A stretch of DNA of 64,000 nt, from positions 18,866-82,865 of the forward strand of contig JBCBAP010000011.1 in assembly GCA_038532435.1 (NCBI GenBank), given 5' to 3'. The notes under the pieces are model-generated. The model was not told the origin of the DNA, did not search any database, and was given only the letters and a program-made list of their open reading frames with translations. How positions within the stretch are numbered: the first letter of the stretch is position 1; the number at the start of each line of letters is the position of its first letter. Both the position numbers and the translations under genes were made by a program. Source of the stretch: JBCBAP01 sp038532435 (lineage in GTDB: Bacteria; Pseudomonadota; Alphaproteobacteria; Rhodobacterales; Rhodobacteraceae). Shown here piece by piece: positions 16,828 through 25,237 of the stretch.

Positions 16828-18578
16828 ACCACGCCCTCCACCGGCAATTCCCGGGGCGGCGGTGCAGTCCATGCGGACAGGTAGGTTGCGGCGAATGCCA
16901 CAAGGGAGGCCTGAAGGATCAGGAACCAGTAGACGAGCACCGCATTCTGCCCCGGCCCCGCGATCAGCGGGCCGAGCGCATTGTAGGTCACGATGAGCAC
17001 CAGTGCGGCGAGTGCTGCGTGGCACATGGGCACGCGGAACCTCTGCCAGACACCCAGCAACGTGTTCGTGTCCGCAGAGGAGCTCGAATGCGCGAGCGGC
17101 GTGAAGATGCCCTGCAACCCCCCGAGAAGCGCGTAGGCGAGGTAGAACGGGATGAACTTGATGAAATTGTCCATCCCCTTCGACAGCTCGTTCGCGAGGC
17201 CGAGGAACAGGATGAAGTAGAGCCCGAACAGCATCAACGCAGAGATAAGGTAGGACCAGACGAACACGCCAAGGAACTGGCGGACCGGATAGGTCCCGTT
17301 CGTGCGCTCCCAATCCCGCCATCGACCCCCGGCCTCTGCCCGCTGCTGGATCGACAGCGCCATCAGGCTCGACGGCCCATAGGTCACGATCACGATCAGC
17401 GTCTGAAGTGCGGCCGTGGAAATCGGCGAGAAATCCGCGAACGGCGGGTTGTAGGACATCACCGTCGCGATCCAGGTGAGGCCCAGCACCAGCATGCCGA
17501 TGCTCAGCAGGATTGTGAGGATCCGGTCCCAGTTTACCGCCTCCTCCTCCCGCCGATCCTCAATCTTCAGAAGGAAGTCCGCAAACATCGGATCGAGCGT
17601 GTCAGGCACCGCCGGATCATTCTCCAGATACACCGCGATCAGCGCGCAGACGTCGCGGTGCACCGTCTCGGTCTTACCGAAAAGGGTCCGCCACTTGCGC
17701 ACCGCCTGATCATGTTTTGCCGGATCCCGGTCCATGGTCTCCTGCTGGGCGATGTCCGACAGCAGGATCACGGCGCCGTTGATATCGTCGATAAGGTCGG
17801 ACACGTCCCGGCGCAGCTCACGCACCATAGGCTCGAACCGGTTGGTCACGTCGACCCGGGGCCACTGCGCCTGTTCGGAAAGGAGCCAACGGTCGAGCAG
17901 CGTGATCCGCCGGATCCGCTTCGCGAACTCCTCCGCTTCGTTTTCCCCGAGCACTGAGGATGCGGACGCGATCATGATCTCCGCCTGCTCGAGATCTGTC
18001 TCCGCCCGCGCGCTCATCTGTGCCCGGTCAAAGCGGGTGTTGAGCACAAGCTGGGTCAATTGCTTCACAAACGGCGGGATCCCGATCGACCGGTGCGCCC
18101 AGGCGCGGAAGGTCAGCTCCACCTCCTTGAGGTAGGGAAGATGGGTCAGCACGCCGACCAGACCGAGGCTCACCGCCAGGGGCCAGCTGGGATCGTCGAA
18201 CTTGTAGGGTGCCTCCGAGGCTGTGGGTTGCCCGGCCACCAGCCCGAAATTGAGCTGCACGATCACGGACCAGATGAACGATCCGCCCCAGCTCAGCACG
18301 CTGAACACCGTGGCCATCATGATCACGTAGATCAGATAGGCCTGGATCACCGCCACCGTCCCGCGAAGGTCCCCCGGCGGCATCAGGCGGAGGATCTTTT
18401 CGGGCTCCTCATCGGCGTTGAAGACATGTTCGTTGAACAGGCGGTTCCAACTGAACACCATCAGAACGATCAGGCCGACGACGTAGGACAGCAGGAACAT
18501 CGGTTCGACGACGCCAAGGTCCCACCACGGCGTCGGCTCCGGCGCGGTGGGCCAGAGGCTGTTGGGCAACAGATCCAT
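16824..18578 (-). CDS. large multi-pass membrane protein of unknown function
   Basis: A 584-aa protein with hydrophobic segments near residues 27-45, 80-100, 132-150, then a soluble central region of about 180-345 rich in charged helices (DLEQAEIMIASASSVLGENE), and a second set of membrane segments (about 350-375, 388-405, 438-468, 480-500, 530-575). I do not recognise the family. It is coupled by a GTGA overlap to a periplasmic solute-binding protein, so the two may form a ligand-responsive membrane complex. The organisation of membrane halves around a helical cytoplasmic or periplasmic core is unlike ABC permeases. Confidence 0.75.
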   Translation of the reverse strand: MDLLPNSLWPTAPEPTPWWDLGVVEPMFLLSYVVGLIVLMVFSWNRLFNEHVFNADEEPEKILRLMPPGDLRGTVAVIQAYLIYVIMMATVFSVLSWGGSFIWSVIVQLNFGLVAGQPTASEAPYKFDDPSWPLAVSLGLVGVLTHLPYLKEVELTFRAWAHRSIGIPPFVKQLTQLVLNTRFDRAQMSARAETDLEQAEIMIASASSVLGENEAEEFAKRIRRITLLDRWLLSEQAQWPRVDVTNRFEPMVRELRRDVSDLIDDINGAVILLSDIAQQETMDRDPAKHDQAVRKWRTLFGKTETVHRDVCALIAVYLENDPAVPDTLDPMFADFLLKIEDRREEEAVNWDRILTILLSIGMLVLGLTWIATVMSYNPPFADFSPISTAALQTLIVIVTYGPSSLMALSIQQRAEAGGRWRDWERTNGTYPVRQFLGVFVWSYLISALMLFGLYFILFLGLANELSKGMDNFIKFIPFYLAYALLGGLQGIFTPLAHSSSSADTNTLLGVWQRFRVPMCHAALAALVLIVTYNALGPLIAGPGQNAVLVYWFLILQASLVAFAATYLSAWTAPPPRELPVEGVV

Positions 18579-18617
18579 TGTACGTTTCCTCGCCTGACAG
18601 GTCAGGCAGGCTTGAGT

Positions 18618-18725
18618 TTACTCACACTTGTTCACTTCCGGATTGCACGGATTGAACGCCGCACCCGGCATGGTCTGAGCTGCGACAAGCATGGAAACGA
18701 CAGCGAGAAGAGTGAAAAGACGCAT
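18618..18725 (-). CDS. 35-aa putative exported peptide
   Basis: A very short frame with a classic signal-peptide pattern: basic start (MRLF), hydrophobic core (TLLAVVSMLVAA), then a short mature part AAFNPCNPEVNKCE with two Cys residues that could form a disulfide. The ribosome-binding site is weak (AAGTGAG region). It precedes the large membrane-protein gene by 39 bp and might be part of that operon. Reality depends on conservation, which cannot be checked here. Confidence 0.45.
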   Translation of the reverse strand: MRLFTLLAVVSMLVAAQTMPGAAFNPCNPEVNKCE

Positions 18726-18849
18726 GATTTCGCTCACTTGGCACGGATGGTTAAACGTAAACCAGACCTACCGGAAGTTGTGATTCGTCACAAGCGTTCC
18801 GCTGGAGCGAACACTGATCCATTTGGATCATCTCGCTGAATAAAACTGG

Positions 18850-19269
18850 CTAATTCGTCTTTCGGCCGAAAAAGGGAAGCGGCGCGACCGGGATGTCGTC
18901 TTCCACAAGTGCTTTCGCGTCTTTCCATGTTGCTTCGCCATGGATCGCGCGGGCCTTTGCGTCGCCTTCATGGATCCGGCGGGCTTCCTGCGCGAAATCA
19001 TCACCGACATAGTCGGATTCAGCCTCGATCTTCGCCTTGAGCAGCCGAAGGGCCGCCTCCGCCGGTGACTGGGGTGCGGTCAGTTCCGTGCCCCCATCCT
19101 CGTCGCTGGCGCCGAGGCGTGGCGCCATGATTGCCTTCTCCACATCCGTTGAGCCGCAGACCGCGCAGGACAGGTGTCCCGACGCCGACAGTCTGTCAAA
19201 GGCTGCACTGTCCTGAAACCAGGATTCGAACCGATGATCGTCCGAACATTTCAGCGTGTACTTGATCAT
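18850..19269 (-). CDS. DUF1178 family protein
   Basis: A 139-aa protein starting MIKYTLKCSDDHRFESWFQD with a CxxC pair in LSCAVCGSTDVEKAIMAPRL, the typical zinc-ribbon-like start of DUF1178 proteins found across alphaproteobacteria. The rest is helical and charged. The function of the family is unknown. It is divergent from phoR with 143 bp between. Confidence 0.9.
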   Translation of the reverse strand: MIKYTLKCSDDHRFESWFQDSAAFDRLSASGHLSCAVCGSTDVEKAIMAPRLGASDEDGGTELTAPQSPAEAALRLLKAKIEAESDYVGDDFAQEARRIHEGDAKARAIHGEATWKDAKALVEDDIPVAPLPFFGRKTN

Positions 19270-19412
19270 ATTTCGCTATTGGCTCTCCGAGTCTCAAAGA
19301 CGCCCCAACTTGGGGCAGGATTGCAGGAAGTTCAATCATACTTCTCTGCGACACACTCTCCTGCTAGGGGAGAGGCCCGGTCACCCCAGCGTTTCGGAAG
19401 TCTGCGACGGTC

Positions 19413-20708
19413 ATGAAAGCGAGTTGGTGGGTTTTTGCATGTGTCATCGTGCTCAGCGGGTTCGCCGCTGCGGCGGTGACCCGCGCGGATGGCACGGCGA
19501 TTGCCGTGTTCCTCGTCGTGCTGCTTGTCGGCGGCGTCGTGGCCGGTTCGCTCTGGCTGCTTCTGATGGAGCCGGAGATGCAGCAGACATCCCAGCGCTC
19601 GCGAGGCCGTTTCCCGCAAGGGTTCGGGCAGGCGTTGCTGAACCAGATGCCCGTCCCGGTGATGGTGATCAACGCCCGCGGCCAGGTCTCCTATTTCAAC
19701 GAGGCGGCACAGGCCACCGTGGCCCGTGTGGCGATTGGCAGCCACTACTCGACCTTCATCCGTGCGCCCCGGTTTGTGGACGGGGTGGATGGCGTGCTCG
19801 CCGACGGGGCGAGCCGGGACGTGGATTTCGCGGTTCTGGGGGGTGGTGAGCAGCAGTTCATTGCGCAGATCAGCATGCTGCCAGCGGGCGGAGACTTCGG
19901 CCCGGGCCGCCAGGTGCTCGTGCTTCTGGACGATCAGACCGAACGATGGCGCGTGGAGCAGACGCGGAGCGACTTCATCGCCAATGCAAGCCACGAGCTG
20001 CGAACTCCGCTCGCCTCCATCCTCGGCTATATCGAGACACTCCAGGGACACGCCAAGGACGATCCGGAGGCACAGTCCCGGTTCCTCGGCATCATGGACC
20101 GACAGGCCAAACGCATGCTGCGCCTTGTCAAGGATCTGATGTCCCTCAGCCGCATCGAGATGTCAGAGCATATGCGGCCGGAGGAGCTGGTCGACATCTT
20201 CGACCTTGTCCGGGAGGTCTCCGCCTCCCTCGAACCCATCGCTGCCCAGTATGAGGCGCAGGTTCGCGTCCTGCTCCCGGAAGGGGGCGTGTGCGTGCAG
20301 GCCGACCGGGACCAGCTTGCCCAGGTGTTAGTGAACCTCATCGAAAACGCGCTTCGCTACGGTGGCCCCTTTCCGGAGGTCGACATCGTCCACGGGGAGA
20401 ACAATCCGAAGTATCCCGACATGGTCGGCATCATCGTCCGCGACCATGGGCCGGGCATCGAGAAGGATCACATCCACCGGCTGACGGAACGATTCTTCCG
20501 TATTTCGCCGAAGCAGGATCGGGACAAGGAATCCACGGGGCTGGGCCTTGCGATCGTCAAACATATCCTGAACCGCCATGGCGGGGAGCTTGATATCACT
20601 TCGGAAATGGGCCGGGGCAGCGAGTTCTCGATCTGGCTGCCCGCACTCAGGGGCGAAGTGACGCCAACGTCATCAAACGAAATAAAGTCACTAAAAACAG
20701 TATCTTAA
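19413..20708 (+). CDS. phoR: phosphate regulon sensor histidine kinase PhoR
   Basis: A 431-aa sensor kinase: two N-terminal membrane helices (about 5-22 and 30-50) with almost no periplasmic loop, a PAS domain (about 70-175, VMVINARGQVSYFNEAAQAT), a HisKA domain with phospho-acceptor H194 in NASHELRTPL, and a HATPase domain (N box NLIENALRYGG, G1 DHGPGIEKDHI, G2 STGLGLAIVKHILNRHGG). The lack of a periplasmic sensor domain fits PhoR, which reads phosphate status through PstSCAB-PhoU. It is first in the pst cluster, with phoB last. Confidence 0.94.
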   Translation: MKASWWVFACVIVLSGFAAAAVTRADGTAIAVFLVVLLVGGVVAGSLWLLLMEPEMQQTSQRSRGRFPQGFGQALLNQMPVPVMVINARGQVSYFNEAAQATVARVAIGSHYSTFIRAPRFVDGVDGVLADGASRDVDFAVLGGGEQQFIAQISMLPAGGDFGPGRQVLVLLDDQTERWRVEQTRSDFIANASHELRTPLASILGYIETLQGHAKDDPEAQSRFLGIMDRQAKRMLRLVKDLMSLSRIEMSEHMRPEELVDIFDLVREVSASLEPIAAQYEAQVRVLLPEGGVCVQADRDQLAQVLVNLIENALRYGGPFPEVDIVHGENNPKYPDMVGIIVRDHGPGIEKDHIHRLTERFFRISPKQDRDKESTGLGLAIVKHILNRHGGELDITSEMGRGSEFSIWLPALRGEVTPTSSNEIKSLKTVS

Positions 20709-20727
20709 ACTGTCATAAATCTTAAAC
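20699..20727 (+). promoter_or_regulatory. Pho box-like site upstream of pstS
   Basis: CTGTCAT at 20710-20716, four A/T-rich bases, then CTTAAAC at 20721-20727 matches the 7-4-7 layout of PhoB sites, with a weaker half site 11 bp earlier. It lies about 96 bp before the pstS start, a good place for PhoB activation. A direct repeat TCTTAAAC also occurs here. Confidence 0.65.
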
Positions 20728-20822
20728 CAACCGACGATAGAACTCGGGCGCGCCGCGTCTGCGGGCAGAATTCCTGGGTCGGTGAAGGCCCTGGAAAATC
20801 AGAACCTAAACGGAGTGTTCCT

Positions 20823-21809
20823 TTGAAAACCGCACGTATCGTTGCGCTCGCAATGGCAGGCGTCATTGCTGCAGCCGCATCCGCACAAGCTCGCGATCAG
20901 ATCAAGATCGTCGGGTCGTCCACCGTCTTCCCGTTCTCCACGGCAGTGGCCGAAGCGTTCGGCAACAAGACCGAATTCCGCACGCCGATCGTTGAGTCCA
21001 CCGGGTCCGGTGGCGGTCTGCGTCTGTTCTGCGCCGGCGTCGGGACGGAGCATCCGGACATCACCAACGCGTCCCGCCGGATGAAGTCCTCCGAGTTTGA
21101 AGAGTGCATGGCGAACGGTGTGACCGACATCACCGAGTCCGTTGTCGGGTATGACGGCATCGTCGTTGCCAACGCAAACTCCGCGCCGGTCTACAACCTG
21201 ACCCGCGAGCAGATTGTTCTGGCGCTGGCGGAAAATGGCCCGAAGCCGACCATGTGGAACGAGATCGACCCGGCGCTGCCCGCGGTGAAGATCGAGGTCC
21301 TCGGCCCGCCGCCGTCCTCCGGCACTCGCGACGCGTTCGAAGAGCTCGTGATGGAGGAGGGCTGCGAGAACCTCGCCGAGGTTGACTGTGACGGTGTCTC
21401 CATCCGTGAGGACGGTGTTTACATCGATGCCGGTGAGAACGACAACCTGATCGTGTCCCGCCTGCAGGCGAACCCGACCGCGCTGGGCGTGTTTGGCTTC
21501 TCCTTCCTCGATCAGAACTCCGACGTGATCCACGGCTCCATCGTGGACGGCGTTGAGCCGACCTTTGAGAACATCGCATCCGGCGACTACCCGGTTTCCC
21601 GCTCCCTCTACTTCTACATCAAGAAGGCGCACGTGAGCGTGATCCCCGGCATGTCCGAGTACGCAGCCGAGTTCGTGTCCGACGAGGCGGCTGGCGAAGA
21701 CGGCTACCTCGTTGATCTCGGCCTGATCCCGCTGCCGTCCGCGGACTTCGTGTCCAACGCGCAGAACGTGATCGAGCTCAAGAACATGACCGCGAGCGAC
21801 TTCGAGTAA
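20823..21809 (+). CDS. pstS: phosphate ABC transporter substrate-binding protein PstS
   Basis: A 328-aa periplasmic phosphate-binding protein. Signal peptide residues 1-23 (VIAAAASAQA), then IKIVGSSTVFPFSTAVAEAF, the phosphate-ligating region ESTGSGGGLRLFCAGVG and NASRRMKSSEFEEC, and PPPSSGTRDAFEELVMEEGC. The start is TTG with a GGAG site six bases upstream. It binds inorganic phosphate and delivers it to PstCA. A Pho box precedes it and a strong terminator follows, so pstS can be made in excess over the rest of the cluster. Confidence 0.95.
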   Translation: MKTARIVALAMAGVIAAAASAQARDQIKIVGSSTVFPFSTAVAEAFGNKTEFRTPIVESTGSGGGLRLFCAGVGTEHPDITNASRRMKSSEFEECMANGVTDITESVVGYDGIVVANANSAPVYNLTREQIVLALAENGPKPTMWNEIDPALPAVKIEVLGPPPSSGTRDAFEELVMEEGCENLAEVDCDGVSIREDGVYIDAGENDNLIVSRLQANPTALGVFGFSFLDQNSDVIHGSIVDGVEPTFENIASGDYPVSRSLYFYIKKAHVSVIPGMSEYAAEFVSDEAAGEDGYLVDLGLIPLPSADFVSNAQNVIELKNMTASDFE

Positions 21810-21828
21810 GTCCTCCCGACCTCTGGTG

Positions 21829-21860
21829 AGAAGGGGCGCCCCGCGGCGCCCCTTCTTTCG
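21829..21860 (+). terminator. intrinsic terminator-like hairpin after pstS
   Basis: AAGGGGCGCC (21831-21840), a 4-nt loop and GGCGCCCCTT (21845-21854) form a perfect 10-bp stem, extendable by two pairs, followed by a T-rich stretch. It lies 20 bp after the pstS stop and can uncouple pstS from pstC. Confidence 0.8.
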
Positions 21861-21936
21861 TTTGAGCCCTTTCTGAAGGCCCGATGAAGGTCGGTTTGCG
21901 CACAGATGACGTGGCGTGATTTCCGCGCGATCCAAA

Positions 21937-21954
21937 CTGTCACAAAAACGTAAT
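21937..21954 (+). promoter_or_regulatory. Pho box-like site upstream of pstC
   Basis: CTGTCAC at 21937-21943, four A residues, then ACGTAAT at 21948-21954 fits the 7-4-7 Pho box layout. It lies about 87 bp before pstC and suggests a second PhoB-dependent promoter for pstCAB-phoU-phoB. Confidence 0.6.
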
Positions 21955-22040
21955 GGAGCCGACATAGAAGCGCGACGAAGGTCGGGCATGCCAAGACACA
22001 CAACCTGTCCGTCCGCCGCTCTATCTGGAAGGGTTTCAGC

Positions 22041-23417
22041 GTGCTCATCTTCACAGCATTGATCGTCGCCTGCATGGCGATCGCCTTCTTCGCCCTGTCC
22101 CGCAATCGCGCGGTGGCGGCGGCAGGCGGGACCCTCGCGACGCTTCATTCGCGTCCCAGCTACCACGGTCTCTACTCGCTTCTCTGGACCCTGATTGCGG
22201 GCTTGGGCGTTCTCTTCGTTGTTGGCATAGGCTGGTCGATGCTGCTGGAAAACAGCCTCATGGGCCAGATCGCCGAAGCCCTGCCCGAGGCGCAACGGAT
22301 CGAGCATCAGCTCGTTCTGTCCGATGCACAGGCCATTTCGAGCGGTGGTATCGCCTCCCGCACCGACGAACTTCGCCTCGCGATATCAGAGGCTTATGCA
22401 AGCGGCGAGAACCTGCGCCTCTGGGGCACGGCGATCCTCGCGCTCCTTGCCGGTGGCGCGGCCGGATACCTCACATACTCCCGGGTCTCCGCCGGATGGC
22501 GCGCGCGCAACCGGTCGGAAATGATCATCCGCGGCATCCTGCAGTTCTGCGCCATCGTCGCGATCCTGACGACGATCGGCATCGTCCTGTCGCTGATCTT
22601 CACCACGCTCGATTTCTTCGCCTCCATCGGCTGGCGGGTCGACATGTTCCTCTTCGGCACCAATTGGTCGCCACTGTCCGGGGTGTCCGCGGGCAAGCTC
22701 GATCCGGAGAAGGTGGGCGCGATCCCGCTTTTCGTTGGGACGTTCATGATCACGATCATCGCGATGCTGGTCGCGGTACCGGTTGGCCTCTTCGCCGCCA
22801 TCTATCTCAGCGACTTTGCATCCAACCGGACCCGGTCTTGGGCCAAGCCGATGCTCGAGATCCTCGCGGGCGTGCCAACGGTCGTCTACGGCTTCTTCGC
22901 CGCGATCACGGTGGCCCCGGCGATCCGGGACGCTGGCAACTTCCTCGGGCTCGATGTTTCGAGCTCGTCCGCACTCGCCGCGGGCGTCGTGATGGGGATC
23001 ATGATCATTCCCTTCATCTCTTCCCTGTCGGATGACGTGATCAACGCGGTGCCGCAGACGCTGCGGGACGGCTCCTACGGCCTCGGCGCGACGAAGGCGG
23101 AGACGATCCGCCAGGTCGTTTTGCCCGCTGCCCTGCCCGGCATCGTCTCCGCGATCCTGCTCGGCATTTCCCGCGCGGTTGGAGAGACCATGATCGTGGT
23201 GATGGCCGCCGGCCAGGGCGCGAACCTCACCTGGAACCCGCTGGAGGCGGTCACGACGGTCACGGTGCAGATCGTCATGCTCTATACCGGGGACACCGAC
23301 CTTGCGACCGCGTCCGGCCCGGTGTTCGCGCTCGGCTTCACGCTCTTCTGCGTGACGCTCGCTCTCAACGTGATCGCGCTCCGGATCGTCCGGCGCTACC
23401 GCGAAATGTACGACTAG
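22041..23417 (+). CDS. pstC: phosphate ABC transporter permease PstC
   Basis: A 458-aa inner-membrane permease, longer than the roughly 320 aa of E. coli PstC. The extra N-terminal part has two or three membrane segments (about 1-20, 45-68, 125-145) and a periplasmic loop. The MetI-like transport domain follows (about 235-455), with the EAA-type loop DGSYGLGATKAETIRQVVLPAALPG. The start is GTG with GGAAGGG upstream. It pairs with PstA to form the phosphate channel. Confidence 0.94.
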   Translation: MLIFTALIVACMAIAFFALSRNRAVAAAGGTLATLHSRPSYHGLYSLLWTLIAGLGVLFVVGIGWSMLLENSLMGQIAEALPEAQRIEHQLVLSDAQAISSGGIASRTDELRLAISEAYASGENLRLWGTAILALLAGGAAGYLTYSRVSAGWRARNRSEMIIRGILQFCAIVAILTTIGIVLSLIFTTLDFFASIGWRVDMFLFGTNWSPLSGVSAGKLDPEKVGAIPLFVGTFMITIIAMLVAVPVGLFAAIYLSDFASNRTRSWAKPMLEILAGVPTVVYGFFAAITVAPAIRDAGNFLGLDVSSSSALAAGVVMGIMIIPFISSLSDDVINAVPQTLRDGSYGLGATKAETIRQVVLPAALPGIVSAILLGISRAVGETMIVVMAAGQGANLTWNPLEAVTTVTVQIVMLYTGDTDLATASGPVFALGFTLFCVTLALNVIALRIVRRYREMYD

Positions 23418-23429
23418 GAGACCGGCGTC

Positions 23430-25211
23430 ATGGTCGATATGACAGAAATCTCGAAGGTCCACGGATCGCCGGAGTCGGCGAGACGCCTCGGGCGGCGCAA
23501 GATGGCGGAGATCCGGCTGCAGGCCTACGGAATCCTCGCGATCTTTGCCGCGGGTGCGGCACTCGTGATCCTGCTCTGGTCCACTTTCGTGACGGCGCGG
23601 TTCGCGCTTTCTGAGACCTACGTCACGCTGCCGATCAACCTCTCGCAGGAGGCAATCGATCCGGAGAACACCCGCGATCCCGCGGTCATCCGGCAGGCGT
23701 CCTTCCCGCGCATCGTGCGCGATTCAGTGCGGGAGGCGTTTCCTTACGTGACCGGACGGACGGACCGCCGGGCGCTCGCGGATCTCTATTCCGGCGGGGC
23801 AGGCTATGAGCTGCGAGACGAAGTGATGGCCGATCCCTCGATGATCGGCCAAACCATCGAATACAGGCTGCTCGCCTCGGATGTCGTCGATCTCTACATG
23901 AAGGGCGAGTTCGGAGCGCTGGAGGAGCAAGCCAACAGCGCGGCCATAACTCTCTCTTTCATCGATGAAGAGACGGTGTTCCTCACGGCGGACAGCGACA
24001 TCTTCACGCCTGCACTTGCGCTCGTCCGCGAGGATCTTGCGGATCAGGCGGTGCGTGTGAGGGACGAGGCTGCGCGCCAGAACGCGGGCGTGGAAGCGTT
24101 CGAGCGGATCGCATCCGCGGCGGCGAGTGACGAGGATCGCGCAGCGGCACAGGCCGAGGTCTCGACCCGGACCGTGGTGCGCGACAACCTCCTCACCCAG
24201 GCCGAGGATCTGGAGCGTCGGTCGCGCGACGTGAACACGGTCGAGGCGTTGCAGCGGAGCAACCCATCGCTCCTCTTCAACGTCAACGGTGGCTGGCTCA
24301 AGCTCGTGACCATGGGCAACAACACTGCCGAGGCGAAGGTGGTCGTTCCGATGGACGAGCTGGTGGCCCAGCCGGGGACCTATCAGTTCTTCGTCAACCC
24401 GACGTCCGAACAGGCCCGGCCTATCGACGACAACAAGATCGTCTGGATCGAGACCCTGCGCGCGCAGGATCGGGTCGAGGAACAGTTCAACTGGCGCTTC
24501 TTCCAGAGTGGTGACAGCCGGGATCCGGAGCTTGCGGGCATCTGGGGTGCGGCGGTCGGGTCGTTCTGGACCATGCTCGTTACCTTCGTGATCGCCTTCC
24601 CGGTCGGCGTGCTCGCCGCGATCTACCTCGAGGAGTTCGCGCCGAAGAACCGGATCACTGACTTCATCGAGGTGAACATCAACAACCTCGCCGCGGTTCC
24701 GTCGATCGTCTTCGGCCTCCTCGGCCTGTCGGTGTTCCTGGGCGTGTTCGGCATGCCGCGATCCGCGCCGGTGGCCGGGGGGTTCACGCTGGCGCTTATG
24801 ACGCTTCCCACGATCATCATCGCCTCACGTGCGGCGATCCGGGCCGTGCCGCCGTCCATCCGCGACGCAGCGCTCGGCCTCGGCGCATCGGAAGTGCAGA
24901 CGGCGTTCCACCATGTGCTTCCGCTCGCGATGCCCGGCATCCTGACCGGCACGATCATCGGTATGGCGCAGGCGCTGGGGGAGACGGCGCCGCTGATCCT
25001 GATCGGCATGGTCGCCTTCATCGTGGAGATCCCCGGTGGTGTAACCGATCCTGCGACGGTGTTGCCGGTGCAGGTGTTCCGCTGGTCGGACTTCCCCGAA
25101 AGAGCCTTCGAAGCCCGCACCGCGGCGGCGATCTGTGTGCTTCTTTTCTTCCTCGTCCTCATGAATGCCTTTGCGGTCTTCCTGCGGAAACGCTTTGAGC
25201 GTCGCTGGTAG
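23430..25211 (+). CDS. pstA: phosphate ABC transporter permease PstA, unusually long
   Basis: A 593-aa PstA. Residues 370-593 are the standard MetI-like permease with the EAA loop SIRDAALGLGASEVQTAFHHVLP. The N-terminal part has one membrane helix (about 32-55) and a periplasmic region of about 300 residues. This includes the DUF3333-like segment seen in alphaproteobacterial PstA and, around residues 190-270, a long charged helical stretch rich in Ala/Glu/Arg that looks coiled-coil. This makes it about twice the length of E. coli PstA. It follows pstC by 12 bp. Confidence 0.93.
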   Translation: MVDMTEISKVHGSPESARRLGRRKMAEIRLQAYGILAIFAAGAALVILLWSTFVTARFALSETYVTLPINLSQEAIDPENTRDPAVIRQASFPRIVRDSVREAFPYVTGRTDRRALADLYSGGAGYELRDEVMADPSMIGQTIEYRLLASDVVDLYMKGEFGALEEQANSAAITLSFIDEETVFLTADSDIFTPALALVREDLADQAVRVRDEAARQNAGVEAFERIASAAASDEDRAAAQAEVSTRTVVRDNLLTQAEDLERRSRDVNTVEALQRSNPSLLFNVNGGWLKLVTMGNNTAEAKVVVPMDELVAQPGTYQFFVNPTSEQARPIDDNKIVWIETLRAQDRVEEQFNWRFFQSGDSRDPELAGIWGAAVGSFWTMLVTFVIAFPVGVLAAIYLEEFAPKNRITDFIEVNINNLAAVPSIVFGLLGLSVFLGVFGMPRSAPVAGGFTLALMTLPTIIIASRAAIRAVPPSIRDAALGLGASEVQTAFHHVLPLAMPGILTGTIIGMAQALGETAPLILIGMVAFIVEIPGGVTDPATVLPVQVFRWSDFPERAFEARTAAAICVLLFFLVLMNAFAVFLRKRFERRW

Positions 25212-25237
25212 CGCGTTACATCGAAGGGACCCTCGAA

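Noticed and set aside
19270..19412. Possible small RNA or tRNA between the DUF1178 gene and phoR
   Set aside because: No cloverleaf, T-loop consensus or stable stem-terminator pair could be made out; the region is the expected size for two divergent promoters.
22386..23462. A 358-codon minus-strand frame opposite pstC
   Set aside because: Highly charged, Asp/Arg/His-rich composition typical of the complement of a membrane-protein gene.
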